Origin: Chrysophaeum taylorii
Taxonomy: Eukaryota > Sar > Pelagophyceae > Pelagomonadales > Pelagomonadaceae
Length of the DNA stretch: 55,493 bases
Assembly (NCBI GenBank): GCA_029834535.1
Contig: JAQMWT010000430.1
Coordinates: 1-55,493 of the forward strand
Reading direction: 5' to 3'
Shown here in pieces: positions 8,893-18,610 of this stretch (position 1 is its first letter; every line of letters begins with the position of its first letter). The translations under genes and the position numbers were made by a program. The notes beneath the pieces are model-generated. The model was not told where the DNA came from, ran no database searches, and saw only the letters and a list, made by a program, of their open reading frames with translations.

Positions 8893-10700
8893 TTTTCACA
8901 CCGGAACACGCTTGTCACTCAAGGATGAACTCGCACACATCACACAGCATGTCGCAAAGACACGCTCGCAATCTCACATGCTAGATTTTGCTAAGCTACG
9001 GCATCACTCCATCTTTTTATCGGACCTCATTCGCCTCCCGCGTACTGTTGTCCAATATGCCTTCACTACCTCAGCGGACCTCTGTGCGCAAGCAGAACCC
9101 CCTCCGCTAAAAACAGTTATTATTGCAGATGGACTTCACCAAGAAGATTTTGCCTCTTTTCGCAATCGCTTCGACAACCGTATTACTGTCGTGGTCGCCT
9201 GTGAAATTCACCCTATTATGCGCGCTCGCGCGCAACAACTATTCCCGCGTGCTCAGCATTATGCGGACCTCAGAAAAGCTCAATGCCGCTTTACAAACCG
9301 GCAAAATCCGACTACCCCATTTTGACTTAGCGGTTTTCACACTGCCATGTCAAAATTTGAGTGTAATGAAAGAATATGAGGCTACGCCACTCCGGTGACC
9401 GCCGACCTTTTTGTTACAGAACAAATCCGCTTTGTTCGCTGCACGCTCCCGACCTACACCATTGTCGAGAACGTCCCTCCCAAACGCCGAACTCATCACG
9501 AGTACACCCAACTCGCCAAATGCTATCAGCGCTTAGGCTACTTCCGACACTCCGGTGTCTACAATGCCTCCGCTTTTGGTGACGTCATCAGCAAGCACCG
9601 CTATCTCGCTGTCTATGCCCGCCACCCGGTCACCGAGTACAACCTCGAGAAAAACGCTTCTCCTTGGTTAACATCTCTTCCGAGCATGGTTCCACTTCTG
9701 GACCCCAGCAACACTATCCCCGACGATCTCTGGATCGCCAACCCCGCCCTTCGTGGCACTGTGCCCCGCTCCACCTTGACCTACTACCAATACAAGGCCA
9801 CCTTTTCCTACGCGCCCGCCGACAACTCTAAACTCTCGATTTCCGAAAATGCCCGCATCTGTCAAATGCTCGCACGCTTCACCAAGCCCTTCACGGATCT
9901 CGGTCTAGATGCCGACGCCCCCCCCTACGCCACCATGGAGGACATTTCCCACCTCCTGGTTTTCACATTGCTGCACAATCATCTGTCGCAACATCCCACC
10001 CTCGCCGCTTGGAACACCCTCCGCTGTTTTCGTGCCTCAGAGTCCTAATGTGCTTACCATTTGGATGGAGCCATCACCGGCACCGTCGCTACTGGCGTCG
10101 CCTGTGGCTATTTTCCCCGCGCCTCCCTCACCCTACATTCCAGCCCCCCTCGGATATTGGACTGTTCACATCAACCCGCAGTCTTCTCCCCAACGCACGC
10201 CTTATCCCTGGATGTTCCCAAGGGCACCGCCTTTCTGGTCGTCGCCTACACCACCTCCTTGGCCGCCGTCCACAGCTGCTCGCGCCCGTCCGCTTGGGTC
10301 CACTACATGAATCGTTCGCATCCTGGCTTTGCCGCGATCGACTCACGAGGGCGAATTACTCTCGATGACCCCAAGGGACTCATTATGTCCAAAACACGTC
10401 CCACTTACGCGGAATATGTCGGCCACATCGGAGACACGCATCAGAAAAGCACCAAGTGCTACTCGGTCACTGGCTTGTACCCAACCAACAAGAGCTTCTC
10501 CAACGCCTTGCTGCTGATCTCTCCAGACCACATCCGCTATGCGACCCTCAACGAAATCGCAAAGTTTGGACACCACTCGGACCCGGAACTGCTCCGCCTG
10601 TTCCAACAGCACCCGCCGTACTTCGCGTTTAAGGCACTGGCCAACGCCGTCCCGCACCACATGCTGCAGGCAAAGTACAGCGCTGTCCTCGCACTCCACG
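8846..10700 (+). pseudogene. Retrotransposon-encoded DNA (cytosine-5)-methyltransferase (copia)
   Basis: A C5 methyltransferase transfers a methyl group from AdoMet to cytosine C5. Conserved motifs appear in order: motif I region K-T-V-I-I-A-D-G (~9109), divergent from F-x-G-x-G-G; motif II V-V-A-C-E-I-H-P (~9192); motif III A-D-L (~9264); motif IV with the catalytic cysteine T-L-P-C-Q-N-L-S (9339-9362); motif VI V-E-N-V-P (9464-9478); motif VIII Y-N-A-S-A-F-G followed by K-H-R-Y (~9560-9610); motif IX A-T-L-N-E-I-A-K-F-G (~10535); and motif X L-A-N-A-V-P-H-H-M-L (~10636-10665). The target-recognition region would lie between VIII and IX. Three lesions are visible: an extra base at the A4 run 9274-9277, a shift at ~9375-9382, and a TAA at 10046. 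After that stop the frame runs on into integrase, so the enzyme was part of the pol polyprotein. Confidence 0.82.
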
Positions 10701-12136
10701 AATCGCACCACCACGTGAACTTTCACATCGAATGGGCAACAATACGCAATGGCATCCCCAGCCCCGGAGACATCACCCAGGTTGCAGACTTCTTCATGAG
10801 CATCTCCAGCCGTCTCTTAGCAGAGGAGGACCTCAACCTCACCTCCCTCTTCAATGCCATAGCAGATGCTCACCATGATGCGATCCGCAAACCAAGCAAA
10901 TCGAAAAACCTCGAGACGCTTCTTGCAGAGGCAACCGTTGCTAAAGTCCGAGTCGACAAGCGACCCAGCCCCCCCAGCGCTTCGACTGCCGCTCTGCCTC
11001 CCTTGCACAAGCCCGGCACCATTCAGCACGCCAAAAGAGTGCTTTTGGTCACTCGCTGGCACCGCATACATCACCAGCAACCAGAGATTCTTCGCCGCAC
11101 GATTGCCGCCAATGTAACGAATCTCCGCCCAGGTGATGATCGGTATCTGCAAGACTGCAGTGAATGCAAGCGCTGCCAATCGCATGTAGGCTTCAGTCAC
11201 AAGAACAATTCCTGGTCACAGGATGAACTGGCCTATGCTCCTGGCCAACACCTCCACATGGATGTCTCATACCCGAGCATCAGCAAATGCTATGGTGGTT
11301 TTCGCTACATCATGCATTTTGTGTGTATTTTCTCAGCACACAAGTGGGTCTATTTCCTGCGGAAACTAGACGCACAGGACGTTCTGGCCGGCATCCTCTA
11401 CGTGGTCAATGTGATCAAGGTCGAATTCGATGTAAATGTGAAAATCATATCGTCCGATGCATTCTCAACTTTCCGCTCCGAAGCATTCCACCCGCTCAAG
11501 GTGCAACTCGGCATCCAGTTTCAAATCATTGGTCGCCACCTCCACCAGCGGAATCTTGCGGAAAACATCATCAAGGAAAACACCCGATGCACAGTAGTTC
11601 GCCTCCTTAACCGTCGCAGTGTCCGCATCGAAGGAAAGTCCATTGCCGTCGAGTATTATCACCCATTTGCTCTACTGCATAAGATCCAAGCCGACAACCC
11701 GCGCTCTCATGGACTGCCCTCGCGCACAAACATGGCATGCACCGTTCCCCGGCGCATCATGTCACCCATGGCACCGCTCTTGAAGCTCCTTCCCTTTGGT
11801 GAACCTGTCACCTTTGTCTACCCTCAAAGTCACAAGCTGGAACCCTCCAGCGTCTCCGCCTCCTATCTCACAAGCAACAATTACGTCCCCAACCTCCCCG
11901 GCACGGATCGAATATCCGTGATGTTCATAGCTCCCTTCTCCTTGTACATCAGGGACGATAAGGGAAAATCGTCACCTCTAACGACTTCCACGTTGATGCA
12001 GACATGCCAGTCAACCGCAACAAGGAGATCGAACGGATCAACGCGCTCAGATCCCAACAGAGGCACGGCAAGAGGACCCGCTCACAGCTATAAGCGAACA
12101 GCAAATGCCGGAAGCAAGACAGGAATCGACAAATGA
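10701..12136 (+). pseudogene. Copia integrase
   Basis: In the same frame as the methyltransferase motifs IX-X, hence one polyprotein. A zinc-binding H-x3-H / C-x2-C module is seen at ~11057-11180 (H-R-I-H-H, then C-S-E-C-K-R-C). The DDE catalytic triad follows: H-M-D-V-S-Y (~11256), S-S-D-A-F-S (~11451) and L-A-E-N-I-I (~11553), with about 34 residues between the second Asp and the Glu, as in copia integrases. The frame ends at 12136 just where the next frame (12105 onward) has begun, indicating a frameshift. All triad residues are intact. Confidence 0.85.
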
Positions 12137-13040
12137 GGGCGAGACTCAAGATGACGACTCGGATGACAAACCTGAAGATGACGAGCACAAAGAACCGGAT
12201 CCAACCCCCGCTGCTGATCCAAGTCCCGTCAGCGACGAGACACCTGAACAGGATTTTTCGTTCCTCAACCGGCCACCCCCGCCGGATGGTAGCATTCCGA
12301 TGCCCAAACGAAACGATCGACTAGAGGTTGTTCTCGACGATTCAGGTTTTACTCCAGTTCTCGTGCATCGCAACCAGAGTGACAAACTCAAAGCAGATCT
12401 CAAGGACGAGCGCGGATTCCGCATTCCCAAGGATCAACTCTATATCGTGAAACGTGTTGACGATGGAAAACTCTTCACCAGACGCATTATCGCTTCAGAG
12501 TATGGTCGCAACTGGAAATACCAGCAGGAGCAATCCACGGCTCGCGCCACAGCCAACATGTCCAGCACGTTGATGTTCCTCATCAGTGTCAGCGCTCTGC
12601 ACCAGGGCCATGCCGTCAGCATCGCATCTGATCTCAACATTAGAAGGGATGCTAAGCCGCCAAATGATGTCCCGAAAGGATGTCTCCTAGCAAATACCAC
12701 ACAAGACTATGGTATCATGGGCGGCACTGCACTGGATCTGCAGAGAGAAACCGACGCAGAACTCTTGTGCGTCGACTTCCCAAGGAAGCCGCACCACTCA
12801 TCTGTATTGGTCGACCACCTGGACAACGACGATTCTGTTCTCGAGAACTATGTGTGCCATGACGAACTGTCACCGGCAGAGAACTATGCGCGTCAATGGA
12901 ACCAAAAATTCTGTTGTATGAGCTCCTCTCTTTTGTGGGACATGTCAGCGCATCAGCACTACCACTTAGCTTCTCGTCACAGGCATGCCTTCATGCATGA
13001 TTCCGGCGAACTCGGACACCTCTTCCTTAGTCTTCCTTAG
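12105..13040 (+). pseudogene. Copia polyprotein linker between integrase and RT
   Basis: Acidic, Pro-rich stretch (D/E-rich then S-F-L-N-R-P-P-P-P) of ~80 residues followed by ~200 residues with no domain I recognise, ending near the start of the RT frame. Long disordered linkers between integrase and RT are common in copia polyproteins. It is one frame off both neighbours, so a frameshift lies on each side. Confidence 0.6.
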
Positions 13041-14238
13041 TCAAAGTGATCCGAACCAAGATATTCTCCAGGAAGTCTTGGACTATGATTTGCAGCACAT
13101 CGACCACGTCGTGTTACAACTCGCGACTGCTGAAGATATTGTCTATGAGCCTGAGAAGATCGTCGAACTCAAAGGACTCAGCGAAGAAGATAAGTTAAAG
13201 CATATCGCTTCGATTCGCAAAGAAATTGAAGGATTGTGCTCCAACGGTGTCTTTAAGCTTGAACCTTTACCGCCAGACCGTTCGTCTATCTCGACGAAAC
13301 TCGTGCTGAAGATCAAGTATTTTGCTGATGACACCCCAGACCGCTATAAAGCTCGTCTAGTTGCCCGAGGTTTCTTGGCACGTGTAGGCATTGACTTTTG
13401 TGCCACATCCTCCCCAACCGCAATGCTCGCCACCAACCGGCTACTGCTCGCCATCGCTGTGAAGCACAAGCTCCCGGTCGCGCACGCGGACATTCCTCAG
13501 GCATTCATCCAATCGGCACTCGATCGCCCGGTAAGGATCTACTTACCTCGAGGAATACGTGTCTCGGAAAATCTTATTCAGCAGATACAAAAGAACCACC
13601 CAGAGTCGAAGCTCGCTCCCCGACTCGTCAAGGCTATATATGGCCTCAAACAGTCAGCTTTGTTGTGGAACATCAAGCTCGACTCGTTTCTTCGACAACA
13701 TGAGTTCGAACGCTCACAAGTCGACACTTGCCTCTATATCAATTGGGATCGATCTATCAACAAATGGGTTATACTATCCGTTTCAGTCGATGACCTATTG
13801 ATCACTGGTACCAACACTGCCAAAATTACATCTCTTCGCACTGCTCTGGAGAAGGAATATGGCAAACGTACGTGGCATGACAACATCAGATCATTCCTTG
13901 GTATCGATGTACACTACAATGTCACCGCTGGTCATCTCACTATGAATGTAACAGCGAAGATCACCAAGATGCTTGCCGAGCATAAGCTCAACCTACATAA
14001 TATGGACGTCCCCTATTCGGACATCCTCACACAAATACCTTCTGCTAAGCTTCTCTCAGACTTGGCTCCTACCTTAGACGTATTACGCAAAATTTTCCTC
14101 ACTACTGTGGTATTAGCATTTACTTGCCTGTCACATGTCGGCCTGATATCAACACTTTGTGCAACAAATGCTGCAAGGGCATGCACAACCCTGATCAGAC
14201 CCACCTTCTGCACTTATATGTTTTACTTCGCTACTTAG
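12985..14238 (+). pseudogene. Copia reverse transcriptase
   Basis: RT of the RVT_2 (copia) type. Visible blocks are L-V-A-R-G-F-L-A-R-V-G (13360-13392), V-A-H-A-D-I-P-Q-A-F-I-Q (~13480), A-I-Y-G-L-K-Q-S-A-L-L-W (~13632) and the catalytic S-V-D-D-L-L-I-T-G (13785-13811), a variant of Y-V-D-D with Ser in place of Tyr. The frame is lost near 14110, where the thumb region continues in another frame (T-C-R-P-D-I-N, 14130 onward). The element synthesised cDNA from its RNA using this enzyme. Confidence 0.85.
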
Positions 14239-14678
14239 AGGGTACTCCGAATGATTCACTCGACTATTCATCCGACAGCCCCTCGATTACGCCCTTTATT
14301 CAGCATCGGATCAGCCGCTATTCTGAACTGCATCATCTTCGTTCACCCATTATTTGTTTTACTGATACAAGTTTAGCTGACCGTTCTGACCCTCGCTTGC
14401 GATCCAACTCTGGTGCATGTATCTTCGTCTTTGGCAATCTCGTATTCTGGTTTAGCAAACGCCAAACTCTTACTGCCAAAAGCACCATGGAAGCTGAACT
14501 CATCGCCGCCAGCGCAGCCGCCGATGAATGTCACCGGTTTCACCAGCTATTCTTCTCCCACCCTTATTTATTTTCTTGTGATCAAGCTCACGCTATTCCC
14601 CTGCTTATTGATAACGCTAGCGCATTACATGTCGCTAATCACCCTAAAGTCAGTGCTCCCTCTCGTCATATCAATTAA
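14124..14678 (+). pseudogene. Copia RT thumb and RNase H
   Basis: Begins with the copia block T-C-R-P-D-I-N and L-L-R-Y-L-E-G-T, then the RNase H domain with F-T-D-T-S-L-A (~14355), G-A-C-I-F-V-F (~14410) and K-S-T-M-E-A-E-L-I-A (~14480), the standard Asp/Glu residues of copia RNase H, and I-D-N-A-S-A-L-H-V (~14605). It ends with S-A-P-S-R-H-I-N, close to the usual end of copia pol (K-H-I-D), followed by a stop at 14676. Confidence 0.85.
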
Positions 14679-14970
14679 TGAGAATTTCGCGTTCGTGACT
14701 ACCAAGCCAGCTCGGTCATTCGTCCTCTCTGGTGTCCTACTCACTACCAGGTCGCTGATCATTTTTCGAAGCTCTTTCCACGCAGTTTATTCCCCAAGTT
14801 CAAAAACGTCTACGGTGTTCACTCAGCCTCTTCTTCACCGCCATCTCATCAAGTTACTCTTTCTGCTACTCTTCCACCGTACGACTCTGTCCAGAGCACT
14901 ATCTATGTTCTTGTCGATTGTAAGACGCTTCCTGCTTAGTTTGATCCAGATTTCGCTCACCGATTTCAAT

Positions 14971-15166
14971 CAGAGATAGAAAATCCGAATTAGGGTTAGT
15001 ACCCCTATTATAAGGTTAGCTCCCTTAACGTTAGCACCCTTTGATTTAAGAAAACGCGGTGTTATTCACACCGGCTGTCCTCGTTATAGGAGACAGATTC
15101 GAGGACAGACTACCACTGTTCTCACGCTCTGCTGAAGGGTAGCACAGTAGAAATTACTGTTCTCTA
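14971..15166 (+). repeat. 3' LTR of the methyltransferase copia element
   Basis: Starts C-AGAGATAGAAAATCC and ends ACTGTTCTCTA. Read in reverse complement, the LTRs at 1-180 and 7946-8129 share the same start, the ATTAGGGTTAG block, the GAGGACAG...ACTACCACTG block and the same end. Divergence is far greater than between those two LTRs, so this is the same family but a different subfamily or an older copy. The 294 bases between RNase H and the LTR (14679-14970) show no clear gene. Confidence 0.6.
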
Positions 15167-15260
15167 TTAGGAGTAAACTTAAAGATTAGCGAGCGTGCGC
15201 GGATCACAGCAGCTTAGATTGGCGGGGGTGAGAGCGTCGAGCTCGAAGGAGAGGTCCGAG

Positions 15261-16082
15261 TGTGGCAGTAACGCCCATTCCCCCCACTTGCCTGCCTGCC
15301 ACCTGACTTACCCTGATTGTTGTTCTGGTACTGACCATGCAATTATGGGGGGGGTGTCATCTTGGCATCCTCACCTGTACATCCACTGAACCCAATGTAC
15401 CAGGCATTTGTATTGCTTTCTTGCTGTCTTCTTGTTATTACCCTCACAAGTGCAGGCCAGTAAGTTCACCTAGTCCCAATCTCTAACCCCAGTAAGTTCA
15501 CCTGGTCCCAGTAGCCTAGTCAGCCGAAAAGAACTCCGACGCCTCGTCTCCGGGAAAAAAGGCCGCGGTCATGCGCGCGTTGTCAGCATCGACAACATCG
15601 TTTCGACGGGGCGTGAGAATGGCGCGCTGAAAGAGCCGCCGCGGGTCGTGGAAATAGTCTGCGAGGTCGCCGTAGACGGCTTGGTGGATCACTGTCTGGC
15701 TCTCGCGCCTACCTGATCCTTACCCTAAATCGAGGGACAGACAAACAAACATTTAAAGACAGACAAACAAACACCCACATCCTTCATGCTCCCCACACAC
15801 ACCCCCCCCTCTTAGCAGTCGACATTTAAAGACAGACAAGCAAACAACCCCCCCCCTCTTAGCAGTCGACATTTAAAGACAGACAAACAAACAAACAAAC
15901 AAACAGACAGAGAAACATTTGTCGATTAGTAGTTAGGATTTGATTGTCCGATTTCGAGATGGCGCGAGGTCTTACGCTGAGATCGGGCGTGTGGTGGTTT
16001 CACCCGCGGTTCGGGATGGGAGAAAGGGTTGTTGAGGCCTCCTGGCCAAGAGGGGCGGGTATCTGAGAGAGAAGCCACTACA
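15261..16082 (+). repeat. 5' LTR of gypsy element, split by a Helitron
   Basis: The parts 15261-15446 and 15939-16082 join to match the 3' LTR at 23467-24050 (itself split). The Helitron between them breaks an A-T dinucleotide, which is intact in the 3' LTR. The LTR has TG...CA ends. Without insertions it would be about 330 bp. Confidence 0.85.
15447..15938 (-). mobile_element. Helitron, internally deleted copy in gypsy 5' LTR
   Basis: In helicase sense it runs TCCTAACTACTAATCGACAA... to ...CTGGCCTGCACTTG. The intact site is preserved in the 3' LTR (CCCTCA|TTTGATTG), showing insertion exactly between A and T with no duplication, the Helitron hallmark. Most of the 5' helicase coding segment remains (15530-15715, minus strand: A-V-Y-G-D-L-A-D-Y-F-H-D-P), but the segment with the NKSQGQT-type motif is deleted. 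The plus-strand right part is (ACAAAC)n-rich with two copies of TTAGCAGTCGACATTTAAAG. Confidence 0.8.
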
Positions 16083-16100
16083 GTGGTCTCAGAAATGGGA
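16083..16100 (+). other. Primer-binding site of gypsy element
   Basis: The 18 bases directly after the 5' LTR, GTGGTCTCAGAAATGGGA, have the TGGT-start form typical of sites complementary to a tRNA 3' end (CCA). The exact tRNA is not identified. Confidence 0.55.
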
Positions 16101-16552
16101 ATCGATAGTCCAACTCCCGGACTATCGATCTCCTGTTTTTCGGCGGCGAGTCGGTTCGTAACGGTCGAGTGAGTGCGAAGCCGACGCATTTGTGGGTGAA
16201 GATCCAGGGGATCACGGGTACTACTGCAGGGTTCATTTTACGCGACTCGGATCGAACGGGGAGCGGAGTCACTACGAATCATTTCATTTTGGCAGCATAG
16301 CGTAAGGCCTGAGCGGCAGCAGCGTAAGCCCTAACCTAGCTCGCGCGAGGCAGACCACCTCCCTGACGGCGAGCGACAGCAGGGAAGACCGTCCATAGTC
16401 TTCACGCGCAAGGCAGTTCCTTCCGTAAGTCCAGCGCACCGGTACCAGCGCGCAGTCAGACGGCTGACGGCAATTGTAGTCTGACGGAAAAGAATACAAC
16501 AAGCGAGTTGTGAGCGTTCGGATTAATCCTATTATCCGGGCAAAGCGCGGTC

Positions 16553-17881
16553 ATGGCACAGATGCCAATGACAGAACGACCGCAGTGGTTTCGGGACGCA
16601 CAGGAGCGTCTGCAACGATTCAGTGCAGCGACTCCTTTTTCGTCTATTGGAAGAACACCGTTCAGTACGCCCTTTCCACGGCCGGAAGCCGAGGAAAGCG
16701 GCATCAGAAGAGAGGCAAGGTCATCGGACAGCCTCGACAACCCCCCAAGCGTGATCATCCTTCCGGATCCACGCGCTGGCGAAGGGGGAGCTACGGTTGC
16801 GCCAGACGCAACTTCAAGACCGGGTGAGCCGACGTTCCTGTACGCACGACCCTACGAACGTGCGATGAATACTACGGGGCCATCTCGAGCGGAACCCGGA
16901 CCGTTCACGGCGATGCGTGGACCAGAGGAGAGTGCACCTCGTAGGCCACCATCCGCGAATACGAGAGCGACAGATGTTCACGTGGATACCGACCCCGAGA
17001 TTCTACAGACCATTAATGAACGATTCGAGATGTACCAGTCGCAGATCGAGCAAGTCATACATGAACTTGAGCGCACCCGCCGCGAAGCGTAACAACAACG
17101 CTCAGACGTGGAGCGGCAGCGGATTGACAACAATCGACTTCGACGAATGGTGGAGGAATCCACGCGGGCGCATGCTCGAGAGGCACGGCCAGCCTCTCCG
17201 GATGCTACGGGTGTTACGCCCGAAGAAGATGACGTTGTATCGGCACTGACCGACGATCAGCCACCGCGAAGTCGACCGGAGCCTACCCCGCAGCATCATA
17301 CTGACCCCTTCAGCACACCCTCGTAACGAAGAAGATATGCTCCGGGTCAAGAAGGGAGCTGCTGGTATGACTCGTACCACGCTTTCGAATCTCAGTGGGC
17401 AAATTACGAAGGACCGAGAGGAGGTGATGCGTGGTGGATGCAATTGCGGTGTATGATGGAAGGCGAGATCATGCCGCATGAAGGATGTGTCGACATGCAG
17501 CTAGAAGCCACTGAGGACGATTGTCATGCGACTCTCACGGCTGCTGTTGACGAGAATGAAGTCGAGGAGGATGTCTTAAGTGACAGACCTCCTGAGCCAC
17601 CTCCAGATGAAGAAGTGAAAAAAAAACACCAGAAATGGAGATGGAGGCGACTGATAAGGACATGCTATCCAAGCAAGCCTCCTTGGTTTGGATACCCATC
17701 AGCTACACCTTTGTCGTCGTCTACTTTGCTGGCGCTGGAGGATCAACGTTGGGTATCCGGCGATGCAATGAGCTATATGGCAGTTCATTTCGCATTGTCC
17801 TGGCTTTGGATGCTTGTCCTCGAGCCCAAGCCACCTTTGAGCTCAATTTTCCGAAGATTCCCTATGTTTTGCATGAGTTAG
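16553..17881 (+). pseudogene. Gypsy gag-like region
   Basis: One frame from an ATG-rich start (M-A-Q-M-P-M-T-E-R-P) to the TAG at 17879, with two in-frame TAA stops (17090 and 17324). The first ~180 residues are Pro/Arg/Glu-rich and end in an amphipathic stretch (I-N-E-R-F-E-M-Y-Q-S-Q-I-E-Q-V-I) that could be a coiled coil. The last part is acidic (E-V-E-E-D-V-L-S-D). No CCHC knuckle or capsid signature is evident. It overlaps the methyltransferase-RT frame from 17611, with an A9 run in the overlap. Confidence 0.55.
17618..17626 (+). promoter_or_regulatory. A9 slippery run at the gag / methyltransferase-pol overlap
   Basis: Nine A residues lie just after the last upstream stop in the pol frame (TGA 17608-17610) and inside the gag frame, where codons read G-T-G A-A-A A-A-A A-A-A. 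A -1 slip on A_AAA_AAA would move ribosomes from the gag frame into the methyltransferase-RT frame. Placement fits programmed frameshifting in LTR elements. A simple indel in a homopolymer is the alternative. Confidence 0.45.
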
Positions 17882-18100
17882 GGGAATCTCATCGTCGTAC
17901 ATACGACTTGGTGTTGTCGTATTTACATTCAGATTTTTGGAAGCACTCTTATTCTCATGCAAGTCCGCCGTGTATCTATGGGTCGACTGCCAATTTGCAC
18001 TAGAGGGACGCACGCAAGGGCGCTACTATTACTTATTGGGTCCTGCGTCATTTCAGCAACGCACCTTAAGTAATTGGACGATGGACGCTCGAGCAGGAAC

Positions 18101-18204
18101 CATCCCTTTTGTGCATCACCAATTTTGTGTGCCGCGTGTTGTCGATTTCAATCATCCCTTTTGTGCATCACCAATTTTGTGTGCCGCGTGTTGTCGATTT
18201 CAAT
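18101..18204 (+). repeat. 52-bp perfect tandem duplication
   Basis: Bases 18101-18152 and 18153-18204 are identical. Because 52 is not a multiple of three, the two copies are read in different frames, and the duplication brings motif VIII back into the frame used by motifs I-VI. Confidence 0.95.
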
Positions 18205-18610
18205 AGTATCACACCAGAGTTGCTGTGCTCGCGCACGCGCCTACTTGCGTGCAATGTTCGCTTGAACCTGCCGTTATTATCGCGTGTACCACCGAATTTA
18301 AGGGACCGTTTTGGGCCAGCGTTGGGATTTACAGGTGGTCACCCGCTCATTATAGTGAACAGTTTCTCATCTACGCGCCCGGCTACCGGCCCTGCCTTCA
18401 CAGTGACGCGCAACAAATTGCAGATGGGACCTCATTTCTCGAACACACGTCCACTCACGTTGCAGATGCACCAGGAAATTATGACCGTCCCTGCTACGTG
18501 GCAATGGGGTGAGAAAGTCTCAGAGACAGCAGCTATGAAGATGCTTGGCAGTATGGTGCCACCCGCGACTATGATGCGGATCGCACTAGCAGTGGACAAT
18601 TCGTTTGACC

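Larger units (their letters stand above)
8262..15166 (+). mobile_element. Ty1/copia retrotransposon carrying a C5 DNA methyltransferase, 5'-truncated
   Basis: Domain order on the plus strand is protease (~8431), cytosine-C5 methyltransferase (~8900-10690), integrase (~11000-12000), reverse transcriptase (~13150-14100), RNase H (~14300-14680), then an LTR (14971-15166). Integrase upstream of RT is the Ty1/copia order. The 5' LTR and gag are absent; the left edge abuts a small retroposon and another element's LTR. The pol region is broken by a handful of frameshifts and one clear stop, so this copy is dead but not old. The 3' LTR belongs to the same family as the LTRs of the element at 1-8129, in the opposite orientation. 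Confidence 0.85.
17611..18610 (+). pseudogene. Retrotransposon-encoded DNA (cytosine-5)-methyltransferase (gypsy)
   Basis: Clear C5 methyltransferase. Motif I reads Y-F-A-G-A-G-G-S-T-L-G-I (17731-17754), the AdoMet-binding F-x-G-x-G-G. Motif II is L-A-L-D-A-C-P-R-A-Q-A-T-F (~17802). Motif IV with the catalytic cysteine is H-A-S-P-P-C (17956-17973). Motif V/VI is W-T-L-E-Q (18079-18093), a Glu-Gln variant of E-N-V. Motif VIII is V-V-D-F-N then C-S-R-T-R-L (~18193-18240), motif IX R-P-L-T-L-Q-M-H-Q-E (~18451), and motif X L-G-S-M-V-P-P-A-T-M-M (~18544). Frame 1 carries all of these and continues into RT. Lesions are TAG 18001, TAA 18064 and a 52-bp tandem duplication at 18101-18204. About 330 residues; the target-recognition region is compact. 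Confidence 0.88.

Noticed and set aside
15719..15735. CCCTAAATCG as a telomere repeat remnant
   Set aside because: A single CCCTAAA unit, conserved as part of the Helitron body in every unit; no tandem telomere array.
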